DNA of 64,000 nt, taken from positions 1 to 64,000 of the forward strand of contig NZ_JACJJK010000008.1 in NCBI RefSeq assembly GCF_016899935.1, in the 5' to 3' direction. A program made the translations under genes and the position numbers. Source of the DNA: Olsenella uli (GTDB lineage: Bacteria > Actinomycetota > Coriobacteriia > Coriobacteriales > Atopobiaceae). Positions 46,259 to 54,101 of the stretch are shown one piece after another. Below the pieces are notes generated by a model. That model worked only from the letters and a program-made list of their open reading frames with translations, searched no databases and had not been told where the DNA came from. Numbering within the stretch: the stretch's first letter is position 1; every line of letters starts with the position of its first letter.

Positions 46259-48414
46259 GCTCGCTCCAGCTCCTCGAAGTAGGCCCCGTACCTGTCGCGC
46301 ACCTCGAGCGCCATCGCGCGGTGCGCGGGCGTGGCGAGGCGCGGGTCGGCGTCGGCGATCTCGCGGGCGTCGGCGTGCGCCCACTCCACGAGGTCGCGGT
46401 CGGCGTCGAGGTCCGAGACCTCGAGCGACACGCCGCCGCTCTGACGATACCCCAGAACCTCGCCCTCGTGGCGCAGGCGCAGGTCGAGCTCCGCGAGCTC
46501 GAAGCCGTCCGAGGTGGCCTCGAGCGCGGCCAGGCGCTCGCGGGCGCGGCTGTCGCGCTTGGCGGCGCAGCTGAGAAACACCGCACCCGCCACGTCACCG
46601 CGGCCGACGCGACCGCGCAGCTGGTGCAGGGTCGCCAGGCCAAAGCGGTCCGCGTCGAGCACCACCATCACCGTGGCGTTGGGGACGTCCACGCCCACCT
46701 CCACGACCGTGGTGGTCACGAGCACCTGCGTCGCGCGCTCGCGGAAGCGCTCCATGGCGAGGTCCTTCTCGGCCGCCGGCATACGACCATGGAGCAGGTC
46801 GCAGGCGATGCCCGGCAGGACCTGGGTCCGCAGCTCCTCCAGGGTGGGGACCGCCGCGCGCGGGCGCGAGGCGGCGGCGCGCAGCCCCTCCGGGACGTCG
46901 TCGAGGGACGAGCCGTCGTCGGCGTCGTCCACAAGCGGGCAGACCACGTAGGCCTGGTGCCCGGCGGCCACGGCGTCACGGACGGCGCCCCACGCGAGGT
47001 CGAGGTTGGCGGGAGAGATCACGCGCGTCGTAACGCCCGCCCCGGCGCGCGGGCGCCGGCGGATCCGCGAGAGGTCCACGTCGCCGTAGAGCGAGAGCGC
47101 GAGCGTGCGCGGGATCGGCGTGGCCGTCATGGCCAGCAGGTCCGCGCCCGCCCCCTTGCGCCGAAGCGCCGCGCGCTCCCCCACGCCGAAGCGGTGCTGC
47201 TCGTCGATCACCACGAGCGAGAGCGTCGAGAACTCGAGCGCGTCGGAGAGCAGGGCCGTCGTGCCAAAGACCACCGTCAGCTCGCCGGCGGCGGCCGCGC
47301 GCTCGGTCAGCGAGCGCTCTGCGGCGGGCGTGGCCCCCGTGACGAGGGCCCAGCTCACGTGCGCGGCGTCGAGCACGGGGCCGAGCTTCTCCGCGTACTG
47401 GCGCGCGAGCACCGAGGTCGGCGCCATGACGGCGGCCTGGGTCCCGGTGTCGGCGCAGGCGGCGAGCGCCACGGCGGCCACGGCGGTCTTGCCGGTGCCC
47501 ACGTCACCCAGAAGCAGGCGGTTCATGACGCGCGGGGTGGCCATGTCCGCGAGGATCTCCCGCACGGCGGCGTCCTGCTCATCGGTGAGCGAGAAGGGCA
47601 GCGCGGCGAGAAGCGCCTCGACGTGGGGGCCGTCGGTCACGTGCGCCGTCGGCTCCACGCCGGCGAGCTCGATCTGGCGGCGCGTAAGAAGGGCGAGCTG
47701 CAGGCAGAGCAGCTCGTTGTAGGCGAGCCGCCGACGGGCGAGGTTCCCCTGGGCCACGGAGGGCGGGAAGTGCACGTCACGCAGGGCCCGGCCGAGCGTC
47801 ATGAGGCCGCGGCGGGCGGCGAGCGGGGCGGGCAGCCAGTCACAGACGTCGCCCGCGTCGGCGAGCGCCGCCGCCACAATCCGGCGCATCCAGCTCGCCG
47901 AGAGGCCCTCGGTCACGGGGTGGACCGGCAGCACGCGCGCGTAGTCGCCGGAGCCGCCGCCGGTGACGACCTCGTAGAACGGGCCCTTCATCTGCTTGAA
48001 GCCGTAGCCGAAGGTGACCTTGCCCGAGAGCGCGACCACGTCGCCCTCTCTCACCTGCTCGGCGACCCACGGCTGACGGAAGAACGTGGCCACGAGCACG
48101 CCCGTCTCGTCCATCACCGAGAGCTCCACGATCTGCAGGCGCGGCCTCGGGCGCTTGGTCTGCACGCGGTCCACCCGGGCCACGACGGTGGCGTCGGTGC
48201 CCACGTCGGCGCGGGCGATCTTCTCGACGCGCGTGAAGTCCAGGTAGCGATGGGGCACGTGGAGCAGCAGATCGCGCACGCGGCGGATGCCGAGGCGCGC
48301 GAGGGCCTCCGCGCGGGCGCCCTTGACGTAGCGCAGGCGCTCCACAGAGTCAGAGAGGGCGCAGGTTCGCTGCACCCTCTCCGCTGCGGTCGCTATGGCG
48401 GGGCGCTCCCCCAC
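46255..48414 (-). CDS. recG: ATP-dependent DNA helicase RecG
   Basis: 719 residues. N-terminal wedge/OB domain (GTDATVVARVDRVQTKRPR), then helicase motifs GDVGTGKTAVA, APTSVLARQ, DEQHRFGVGER and QLRGRVGRGD. It regresses stalled forks and branch-migrates recombination intermediates. The GTG at 48414 lacks a clear ribosome site and lies just past the fakA stop, so coupling is likely; a GTG 13 codons in is an alternative. The family is usually about 690 residues. Confidence 0.95.
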   Translation of the reverse strand: MGERPAIATAAERVQRTCALSDSVERLRYVKGARAEALARLGIRRVRDLLLHVPHRYLDFTRVEKIARADVGTDATVVARVDRVQTKRPRPRLQIVELSVMDETGVLVATFFRQPWVAEQVREGDVVALSGKVTFGYGFKQMKGPFYEVVTGGGSGDYARVLPVHPVTEGLSASWMRRIVAAALADAGDVCDWLPAPLAARRGLMTLGRALRDVHFPPSVAQGNLARRRLAYNELLCLQLALLTRRQIELAGVEPTAHVTDGPHVEALLAALPFSLTDEQDAAVREILADMATPRVMNRLLLGDVGTGKTAVAAVALAACADTGTQAAVMAPTSVLARQYAEKLGPVLDAAHVSWALVTGATPAAERSLTERAAAAGELTVVFGTTALLSDALEFSTLSLVVIDEQHRFGVGERAALRRKGAGADLLAMTATPIPRTLALSLYGDVDLSRIRRRPRAGAGVTTRVISPANLDLAWGAVRDAVAAGHQAYVVCPLVDDADDGSSLDDVPEGLRAAASRPRAAVPTLEELRTQVLPGIACDLLHGRMPAAEKDLAMERFRERATQVLVTTTVVEVGVDVPNATVMVVLDADRFGLATLHQLRGRVGRGDVAGAVFLSCAAKRDSRARERLAALEATSDGFELAELDLRLRHEGEVLGYRQSGGVSLEVSDLDADRDLVEWAHADAREIADADPRLATPAHRAMALEVRDRYGAYFEELERA

Positions 48415-48417
48415 TGC

Positions 48418-50091
48418 CTACTCGATCGAGAAGATCACGGGGTAGAGGGGCTGCTCGCCGCGGTGCGGGTCGACCTCCAGGTCCGGCTGGGCCTCCTCGA
48501 TGCGGGCGACGAGCGCCTCGAAGGCCTCGTCGTCCATGTCCTGGCCGGCGAGGATGGTGAGCGAGTCGCCCTCCTCCTCGTCCTGCATCTTGTTGATGAG
48601 CTCGAGCGTGACCTCGGCCACGTCGGAGCCCACGACGTCGATCGAGTCGTCCTGGATGCCCATGACGTCGCCGGCGTGGATGGGGCTGCCGTCGGCGGCC
48701 TGGGAGTCGCGCACGGCGGTCGTGACCTCGCCGCCGCGGACGTCCTGGATGGCCTCGGTCATGGCCGCCACGTTGTCCTCGAGCGTGGCCTCCGGGTCCA
48801 CGGCGAACATGGCCGAGAAGCCCTGCGGCACGGTCTTGGTGGGGACCACGGCCACGTGCGCGTCCTCGCAGGCCGAGGCCGCAGCCTCGGCGGCCATGCG
48901 GATGTTGCCGTTGCCCGGCAGCACGATGACGCTCTCGGCGTTGGCCTCCTCGATGGCGGCGAGGATGTCGGCCGTGGAGGGGTTCATGGTCTGGCCGCCG
49001 GAGACGACCACGTCCACGCCCAGCGAGCGCAGGATCTCCTCCTCGCCCGAGCCGGCCGCCACGGCGACGAAGCCGAGCTTCTTGCGCGGCCCGGCGTTCT
49101 TCTCGCCCGCCGCCTCGGCCTGGTCGGCCGCGATCTTGGCGGTGCGGTCGTGGGACTCCATGTCCATGTTGTGGATGAAGACCTCGTAGACCTGACCGAA
49201 CTGGAGCATGTACTCGAGCACGCGGTTGGGCTCGTTGGAGTGCACGTGGACCTTGAAGTCGGGGTAGGCGCCCACGATAAGCTCGCAGTCGCCGAGCGTG
49301 GCGAGGTAGGCGAGGGACTTGTCAACGTCGAAGGGCTTCTCGGCCTTGAAGAGGAACTCGTTGCAGTAGCGGAACTCCGAGCCCTCCCAGTCGTCGTTGA
49401 GCTCGATCTGGACCTTGGCGGAGACGTCGGCCTTGGCGTCGACGGTGGTCTTGAAGTCGGTGAGCTCGCCGGCCTTGCCGGTGGCGGCGTTGACGAAGGC
49501 CTCCATGAAGACCGCGAAGCCAAAGGCACCGGAGTCCACGACGCCGTTCTCCTTGAGGACGGGCAGGAGCTCCGGCGTGCGCGCCACGGACTCGTAGGCC
49601 TCGACGACGAGGGCATCGAGCATGTCGCGCGTGGCGAGGTCGCGGTTCTTCTCGAGCTGGTCCGCCTTGGCGGAGACGTCACGCAGGACGGTGAGAATCG
49701 TGCCCTCGACCGGCTTGCGCACGGCCTTGAAGGCGACCTTCACGCCGCGACGGAAGGCGTGGGCTACGTCGCCCGGCGTGGCGTGCTCGGGGTTCTTGGC
49801 GTCGCAGAGGCCCTCGGCGATGCCGCGCAAGATCTGGCTCGTGATGACGCCGGAGTTGCCGCGCGCGCCCATGAGCGAGCCGTGCGTGATGGCCTTGGAG
49901 ACGTCCTCCATCGAGGCGTCGGCCGGCAGCGCCTCCACCTCGCGGACGACCGTGCCCAGCGTGAGCGACATGTTGGTGCCGGTGTCGCCGTCGGGGACGG
50001 GGAAGACGTTGAGCTTGTTGATCTCCTCGGCGCGGTCGGCCACGACCTTGGCGGCGACGGGGAAGCACGTGCGGACGACAGACGAAATCAT
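48418..50091 (-). CDS. fakA: fatty acid kinase FakA (DhaL/YloV family)
   Basis: 557 residues. The DhaL-like kinase domain has FPVPDGDTGTNMS and LMGARGNSGVITSQILRG. A middle domain and a DegV-related C-terminal domain follow (VVVSGGQTMNPSTADIL). Together with an acyl-binding FakB it phosphorylates fatty acids; no fakB is in this window. The asp23-fakA-recG order is conserved in Firmicutes and Coriobacteriia. The linker has GEKN encoded by the dispersed DNA motif (49096-49107). Confidence 0.93.
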   Translation of the reverse strand: MISSVVRTCFPVAAKVVADRAEEINKLNVFPVPDGDTGTNMSLTLGTVVREVEALPADASMEDVSKAITHGSLMGARGNSGVITSQILRGIAEGLCDAKNPEHATPGDVAHAFRRGVKVAFKAVRKPVEGTILTVLRDVSAKADQLEKNRDLATRDMLDALVVEAYESVARTPELLPVLKENGVVDSGAFGFAVFMEAFVNAATGKAGELTDFKTTVDAKADVSAKVQIELNDDWEGSEFRYCNEFLFKAEKPFDVDKSLAYLATLGDCELIVGAYPDFKVHVHSNEPNRVLEYMLQFGQVYEVFIHNMDMESHDRTAKIAADQAEAAGEKNAGPRKKLGFVAVAAGSGEEEILRSLGVDVVVSGGQTMNPSTADILAAIEEANAESVIVLPGNGNIRMAAEAAASACEDAHVAVVPTKTVPQGFSAMFAVDPEATLEDNVAAMTEAIQDVRGGEVTTAVRDSQAADGSPIHAGDVMGIQDDSIDVVGSDVAEVTLELINKMQDEEEGDSLTILAGQDMDDEAFEALVARIEEAQPDLEVDPHRGEQPLYPVIFSIE

Positions 50092-50134
50092 CTTCGAGGA
50101 CCTTTTCTCTTTCGGGCCTACGGTGCGGGAGGTG

Positions 50135-50482
50135 CTAGCGCGCGTTGCGCAGGCCCTCGATGTGGACCCTCACGTCCACGTTCTCGAGCTCGGCGATCTG
50201 CTTGAGCAGGAACTTGACGGAGCTCGTGAGGTTGCCGACGACGGAGGACATGTTGACCCCTTGCTCCACGATTACGTGGAGGTCCACCGTGACGCGGCCC
50301 GCGGAGGCGGCGACGTCGATGCCCTTGCGCAGGCGGAAGGACGGCAGGAGGCGCGCGACGCCGGCCTGCTCGTCGATCTCGGCCATGCCCACGACGCCGT
50401 AGCACTCGAGCGCGGCGTAGCCGGCGAGGTCGGCGATGCAGTCGTTGGAGACCCTGAGCGTACCCGGAACAACACCTGACAT
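50135..50482 (-). CDS. Asp23/Gls24 family envelope stress protein
   Basis: 115 residues; GAGAGGAG precedes the ATG at 50482. Family blocks: LRVSNDCIADLAGYAALECYGVVGM and VDLHVIVEQGVNMSSVVGNL. Asp23 proteins are cytoplasmic but membrane-linked, and the yloU-fakA pairing is widespread. It is first in the operon with fakA and recG. Confidence 0.92.
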   Translation of the reverse strand: MSGVVPGTLRVSNDCIADLAGYAALECYGVVGMAEIDEQAGVARLLPSFRLRKGIDVAASAGRVTVDLHVIVEQGVNMSSVVGNLTSSVKFLLKQIAELENVDVRVHIEGLRNAR

Positions 50483-50523
50483 GCGAACTCCTCTCGAGTA
50501 GGGAGAGCTGTCTCAATGTGACG

Positions 50524-50529
50524 ATTATA
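50524..50529 (-). promoter_or_regulatory. -10 element of the asp23-fakA-recG promoter
   Basis: Perfect TATAAT on the minus strand, about 42 bases upstream of the asp23 ATG. The -35 region (GTTCAC) is weak. Confidence 0.65.
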
Positions 50530-50571
50530 GCGCAGGCGGGCCGGCGTGAACGTGCGCTCGCGGCGGCATAG

Positions 50572-50598
50572 AAAAAGGGGCCGTCCGAGGACGGCCCC
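50572..50598 (-). terminator. terminator of rpmB
   Basis: Perfect 10-bp arms (50577-50586, 50589-50598) with a two-base apex, then TTTTT in the minus direction (50576-50572). Very strong intrinsic terminator. Confidence 0.93.
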
Positions 50599-50620
50599 TG
50601 CACGTGCGGTGTCGCGCCGG

Positions 50621-50809
50621 CTAGCTGCGGGCGATCTTGCCGGACTTGAGGCAGCGGGAGCACACGTTGGCCTTGCGACGGTGACCGTCGACGACCACGG
50701 TGACGCGCTGGATGTTGGGCTTGAACGTGCGGTTCACCACGCGGTGGGAGTGGCTGATGGAACGACCGGCGACGGCGTGCTTGCCGCAGAACTCACAGAC
50801 CTTGGACAT
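50621..50809 (-). CDS. rpmB: 50S ribosomal protein bL28
   Basis: 62 residues with SKVCEFCGKHAVAGRSISHS and two CxxC pairs (CEFC, CSRC) typical of the zinc-binding form. GAGGAGG precedes the ATG at 50809. Own promoter and terminator, so transcribed alone. Confidence 0.97.
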   Translation of the reverse strand: MSKVCEFCGKHAVAGRSISHSHRVVNRTFKPNIQRVTVVVDGHRRKANVCSRCLKSGKIARS

Positions 50810-50866
50810 GCGTACCTCCTCGGGGGCGCGGCGCTCTTCTCGCGCCCGCTTTTACACAGCTCGCCA

Positions 50867-50894
50867 ACTATAGCACACGCTCGCGCGACCGCAA
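50867..50894 (-). promoter_or_regulatory. promoter of rpmB
   Basis: Minus strand: TTGCGG (50889-50894), 16-base spacer, TATAGT (50867-50872). The predicted leader is about 50 bases. Confidence 0.75.
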
Positions 50895-50903
50895 CGCAAA
50901 ACC

Positions 50904-52292
50904 TCAAGCATTTGTGGCGTTTGTGTCGGCGCGCGCAAGGTGTTGGGGGACGTCGTGCAGCAGGAACGCCGCGACGGCGCCGGAGCGGCAGGTGACGCTC
51001 GCGTCCGGGGCGGTAACGACGTTGGAGACGCCCAGGTCGCCGAGAAGCTCCATCGGCTTATCGGTGAGCTCCCAGCGCATGCCGCGCTCGTCGATGCGCG
51101 TGTCCGGCGCGACGGCAATGGCCGAGAACGTGCGGTCGACCGCGTCCGGCCCGAGCTCCCAGCGTCGCTCCCCCGCCGCCGAGACGATCCGCATCTCGAA
51201 GCCGTCCTCGACGAGCCGCGCCGAGGCCGCGCCCGCGCCCGCGAGCTGGCCCACCACGGCGAGCGCGTGGTCGGGACGGCCGCCGGCGGCGCAGGTGAGC
51301 GTGAGGGCGAGCGGGGCCTCCCGGCGGGCCGCCTCGTGGCGGGCACAGTCGAGCGCGAGCGCGAGGTCCGTGGCGTACTTCTCGGAAGGGAAGCTCACCG
51401 TCGCGCGGGCCGCGGCCCGGGCCCAGGCCGCCCCCTCGCCGGAGGCCGAGTCGCCGTCGCCGCAGAAGAGGTCGGGGGCCACGCCGGCCGCGCGGCACGC
51501 GTCCGCGCCGCCGTCGGCCACGACCACGTAGTCCGCCTCGTCGGCCAGGCGGGCGAGAAGCGCCGGCGAGCTCGGCTCGGGCGAGCCCGCCACGACGAGC
51601 GCGCGCATCGGCGCCCCGTGCTCGGCCGCCGGGCGCTCGTAGTCGCGCAGCAGCGGCACCGAGAGCTCCGCGAAGCCGTGGGCGAAGACGTCGCACCACG
51701 GGCGCACGTCCTCCTCGCGCCGGCCGTCGTGGTCGTTCATGAGCCCCACCACGGCAAAGCCGGCCCGGCGCGCCGTCCGCACGCCGAAGGGCGCGTCCTC
51801 GAAGACCCACGTGCTCTCGCGCGGCGTGCCCAGCCGGCGTGCCGCCTCCAGGTAGACGTCCGGGAACTCCTTGTCGCGCCCGCCCACGTCCTCGGTGCTC
51901 ACCACGTCCTGGAAGTAGCCCGTCAGGCCGTGGGTCGCCAGGCAGCTGCGCAGCTCGCGCACGGGCGTGGAGCTCGCCAGGACCATCGGCACGCCGGCAG
52001 CGGCGAGCTCGTCCAGAAACTCCCGGGCCCCCGGCATGAGGGTGACCTCGTGCTCGTAGCCGTCGCGCACGTGCGCGCAGATCTCCTCGTAGAGCTCGTC
52101 GACGGACGCGCGCACGCCGTACTCGTCGTGCAGCAGCGCGCACCCGTCACGCAGCGACAGCGCCTCCACGCGATCCTGCGGGACCTCGCTCACCCCGTGA
52201 CGCTCGCACAGCCAGGCGAAGCACCTCGTCCACATGGCCATCGAGTCGACGAGCGTGCCGTCGCAGTCAAAGATCGCACCCGCTATCTCCAT
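50904..52292 (-). CDS. HAD phosphatase fused to thiamine pyrophosphokinase
   Basis: 462 residues; GGGAGAGCG precedes the ATG at 52292. Residues 1-217 are a HAD hydrolase of the beta-phosphoglucomutase type: DCDGTLVDS (Asp9, Asp11), SSTPVRE, K141 in DKEFPDV and FEDAPFG. Residues 229-450 are thiamine pyrophosphokinase: VVADGGAD (258-264), FCGDGDS, TDLALALDC and GGRPDHAL. The kinase makes thiamine diphosphate from thiamine and ATP. The HAD half may dephosphorylate a thiamine phosphate or be unrelated. Met229 could serve as an internal start. The gene stands alone. Confidence 0.88.
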   Translation of the reverse strand: MEIAGAIFDCDGTLVDSMAMWTRCFAWLCERHGVSEVPQDRVEALSLRDGCALLHDEYGVRASVDELYEEICAHVRDGYEHEVTLMPGAREFLDELAAAGVPMVLASSTPVRELRSCLATHGLTGYFQDVVSTEDVGGRDKEFPDVYLEAARRLGTPRESTWVFEDAPFGVRTARRAGFAVVGLMNDHDGRREEDVRPWCDVFAHGFAELSVPLLRDYERPAAEHGAPMRALVVAGSPEPSSPALLARLADEADYVVVADGGADACRAAGVAPDLFCGDGDSASGEGAAWARAAARATVSFPSEKYATDLALALDCARHEAARREAPLALTLTCAAGGRPDHALAVVGQLAGAGAASARLVEDGFEMRIVSAAGERRWELGPDAVDRTFSAIAVAPDTRIDERGMRWELTDKPMELLGDLGVSNVVTAPDASVTCRSGAVAAFLLHDVPQHLARADTNATNA

Positions 52293-52422
52293 CGCTCTCC
52301 CTTCGGCTCCCCTTCGCTCACGAAGCACATCATAGTTCTGAGTTCGGCAATCCCGGATGAAATCGCCACAAGGTTGGGTAAAGTATCAGACGTTTGAACA
52401 CGCGTCACGTTCGGAGGGTACC

Positions 52423-52653
52423 ATGGCACGCTACGACTATCACTGCCCAGACTGCGGGATCACGTTCGAGGTGGAGCACCCGATGAGCGCCCACCCCACG
52501 GTGAGCTGCCCCAGCTGCGGCCGCGAGGCGGAGCGCGTCTTCGACCCGTCCGGCATCGTCTTCAAGGGCTCCGGCTTCTACAACACCGACCAGCGCGGCA
52601 CGGGCGCGGCACCCAAGAGCGAGAAGTGCGAGTCCTGCGGCGCCTGCGACTAG
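52423..52653 (+). CDS. FmdB-family zinc-ribbon protein
   Basis: 76 residues; GGAGGG precedes the ATG at 52423. It starts MARYDYHCPDCGITFEVEH, with CPDC and CPSCG pairs, and has the family segment ERVFDPSGIVFKGSGFYNTD. A Cys-rich end (CESCGACD) follows. FmdB-type proteins are small putative regulators or metal-binding factors of unproven role. The stop is followed at once by a dispersed motif and a 70-bp palindrome. Confidence 0.85.
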   Translation: MARYDYHCPDCGITFEVEHPMSAHPTVSCPSCGREAERVFDPSGIVFKGSGFYNTDQRGTGAAPKSEKCESCGACD

Positions 52654-52712
52654 GCGTTCTTCTCGCCCGCCCCGCGCGCCGGCGCTAAACCGCCCACATA
52701 ATCGTCCCTTTT

Positions 52713-52784
52713 CGCCGAGACGGAGCATTTGCAGAAAACGTCGCCGATTTCTAGACGGTTTTCTGCATTTGCTCCGCCTCGGCG
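52713..52784. repeat. palindromic repeat P, copy 1
   Basis: Left arm contains CGGAGCATTTGCAGAAAACG and the right arm its near-complement; the centre is GCCGATTTCTA. The whole 72 bp can fold into one long hairpin. A partial right arm repeats at 52795-52806. A dispersed motif (52656-52667) flanks it on the left. Confidence 0.9.
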
Positions 52785-52850
52785 ATTTATCTATCGAGGC
52801 GGAGCAACGTCTCGTAGAGTTTATGCAATTACTTGTTTGGTTGCTTTAAA

Positions 52851-52879
52851 CTTCATATGTGATAATGTCTCATATGAAG
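52851..52879. promoter_or_regulatory. promoter with inverted-repeat operator of the AbiEi-like gene
   Basis: Perfect 9-bp arms CTTCATATG (52851-52859) and CATATGAAG (52871-52879) surround the extended -10 TGTGATAAT (52858-52866). A -35 TTGGTT sits 18 bases upstream. The operator would block RNA polymerase, which fits autoregulation by the encoded winged-helix protein. The locus is unusually AT-rich for this genome. Confidence 0.65.
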
Positions 52880-52889
52880 GAGGCAACCT

Positions 52890-53948
52890 ATGGGAACGTC
52901 TATCAACGATCGCGTGGTCGCGCTGCTGGACGAGGCCCAGCGAGAGGGACGCTGCTGCTCCCCGGACAGCCGCTCCCTGCGCGACGCCATGCGGTACCGC
53001 AGCGCCGAGATCGTGGAGCCCGTCCGGGGTCTCTTCCTGTGGCGCGAAGCCTGGGAGCGCCTCGAGCCGCCCGAGAAGACCCTGCACCTGATGCGTGCCC
53101 TCGCGCCCCTCCACCCCACGCGGCGCTTCTGCGGCGCGTCGGCGGCCGTTGCCTACGGGCTGCCCGTAACGTGGGACCTGCTCTCCGACGTGCACGTGGC
53201 GACCCCCTCGGGCGCAAGCTACCGCTCGTGCCCCGGAATCGTCCGCCACCACATTGCCGACGACACCGTCCAGGTGCATGACGACCTGCCGCTCGTGCCG
53301 TTCTGGCGCACGGTGTTTGACTGCCTGGCGTCGTTTGAGTTCCCTGACGCGCTCGCCATAGCGGATGCGGCGCTGCAGACGGGGCATACCACGGCCCGAA
53401 GGCTGGCCAGCTTTCTCGGAGAGGAGTATCGGGGCCGTCGCGGCGTCCGCGCGGCGATTCGCGCCGCCGTGCTCGCCGACGCGCGCGCCGAGAGCGGCGG
53501 CGAGTCGATCGCCCGGGCCAACATGTACCAGCTCGGCTTTGCGATGCCGGAGCTGCAGGTCTGGATCGAGGACCCCGTGGAGCCCGGGAGGTGGTTCCGC
53601 GTGGACTTCCTGTGGCTCACCGAGGACGGGCGCCTGATCATCGGCGAGCTGGACGGGCGCCAGAAGACGAAACGCCCCGAGCTCATGGGCGGCCGCGACG
53701 CGCTGCGCGTCATGCAGGACGAACGGCTGCGCGAGTCGCACCTCACGGCGCTCCACCCGGCGATCCTGCGCTTCTCGTACGATGACGCGCGCGACCCGGC
53801 GCGGCTGGGCGCGCTGCTTGAGCGCTTCGACGTGCCGCGCGACCCAAACAGCTGGCCGACCGTCGCCCCAGAGGTTGTCACGCGCAGCTCGCGACTCGAC
53901 TACGCCACGGGCCAGCTGCGCATCGTCCGCGCGAGAGCCCACGTCTGA
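52890..53948 (+). CDS. AbiEi-like antitoxin/nuclease-domain protein, orphan
   Basis: 352 residues; GAAGGAGG precedes the ATG at 52890. The N-terminus looks like the winged-helix and adjacent domain of AbiEi-family transcriptional antitoxins (RYRSAEIVEPVRGLFLWREAWE, FCGASAAVAYGLPV). The C-terminal part, RVDFLWLTEDGRLIIGELDG, resembles the DUF559/Vsr nuclease fold (VDF...E-x-D-G). No AbiEii nucleotidyltransferase toxin is next to it. It has its own AT-rich promoter with an inverted repeat and lies between two copies of palindrome P. Such orphan AbiEi genes are frequent in Coriobacteriia; the target is unknown. Confidence 0.7.
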   Translation: MGTSINDRVVALLDEAQREGRCCSPDSRSLRDAMRYRSAEIVEPVRGLFLWREAWERLEPPEKTLHLMRALAPLHPTRRFCGASAAVAYGLPVTWDLLSDVHVATPSGASYRSCPGIVRHHIADDTVQVHDDLPLVPFWRTVFDCLASFEFPDALAIADAALQTGHTTARRLASFLGEEYRGRRGVRAAIRAAVLADARAESGGESIARANMYQLGFAMPELQVWIEDPVEPGRWFRVDFLWLTEDGRLIIGELDGRQKTKRPELMGGRDALRVMQDERLRESHLTALHPAILRFSYDDARDPARLGALLERFDVPRDPNSWPTVAPEVVTRSSRLDYATGQLRIVRARAHV

Positions 53949-53979
53949 GGTTCTTCTCGCCCGTCTGCGCAGCTGTGCA

Positions 53980-54047
53980 CCGAGACGGAGCATCTGCGGA
54001 AAACATCGCCAATTTCTAGATGGTTTTCTGCAAACGCTCCGTCTCGG
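53980..54047. repeat. palindromic repeat P, copy 2
   Basis: CCGAGACGGAGCATCTGCGG left arm, CGCCAATTTCTAGA centre, and CTCCGTCTCGG right end. A dispersed motif on the minus strand is 19 bases to the left (53950-53961) and two variants on plus lie to the right (from about 54056 and 54075). Confidence 0.9.
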
Positions 54048-54101
54048 CGAAAAGGGCGGGCGAGAAGGGCGACGGGCGAGAAGGACGGCGCAGCGGCGGC
54101 G

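Noticed and set aside
48361-48414. Extra gene between fakA and recG
   Set aside because: The bases are part of the recG N-terminus; there is no separate frame with a ribosome site.
52293-52422. TPP riboswitch for the thiamine pyrophosphokinase fusion
   Set aside because: The CUGAGA and conserved P4/P5 motifs were not found in the short upstream region.
52890-53948. Complete AbiE toxin-antitoxin system
   Set aside because: No nucleotidyltransferase toxin gene is adjacent; the next gene is an ABC exporter on the other strand.
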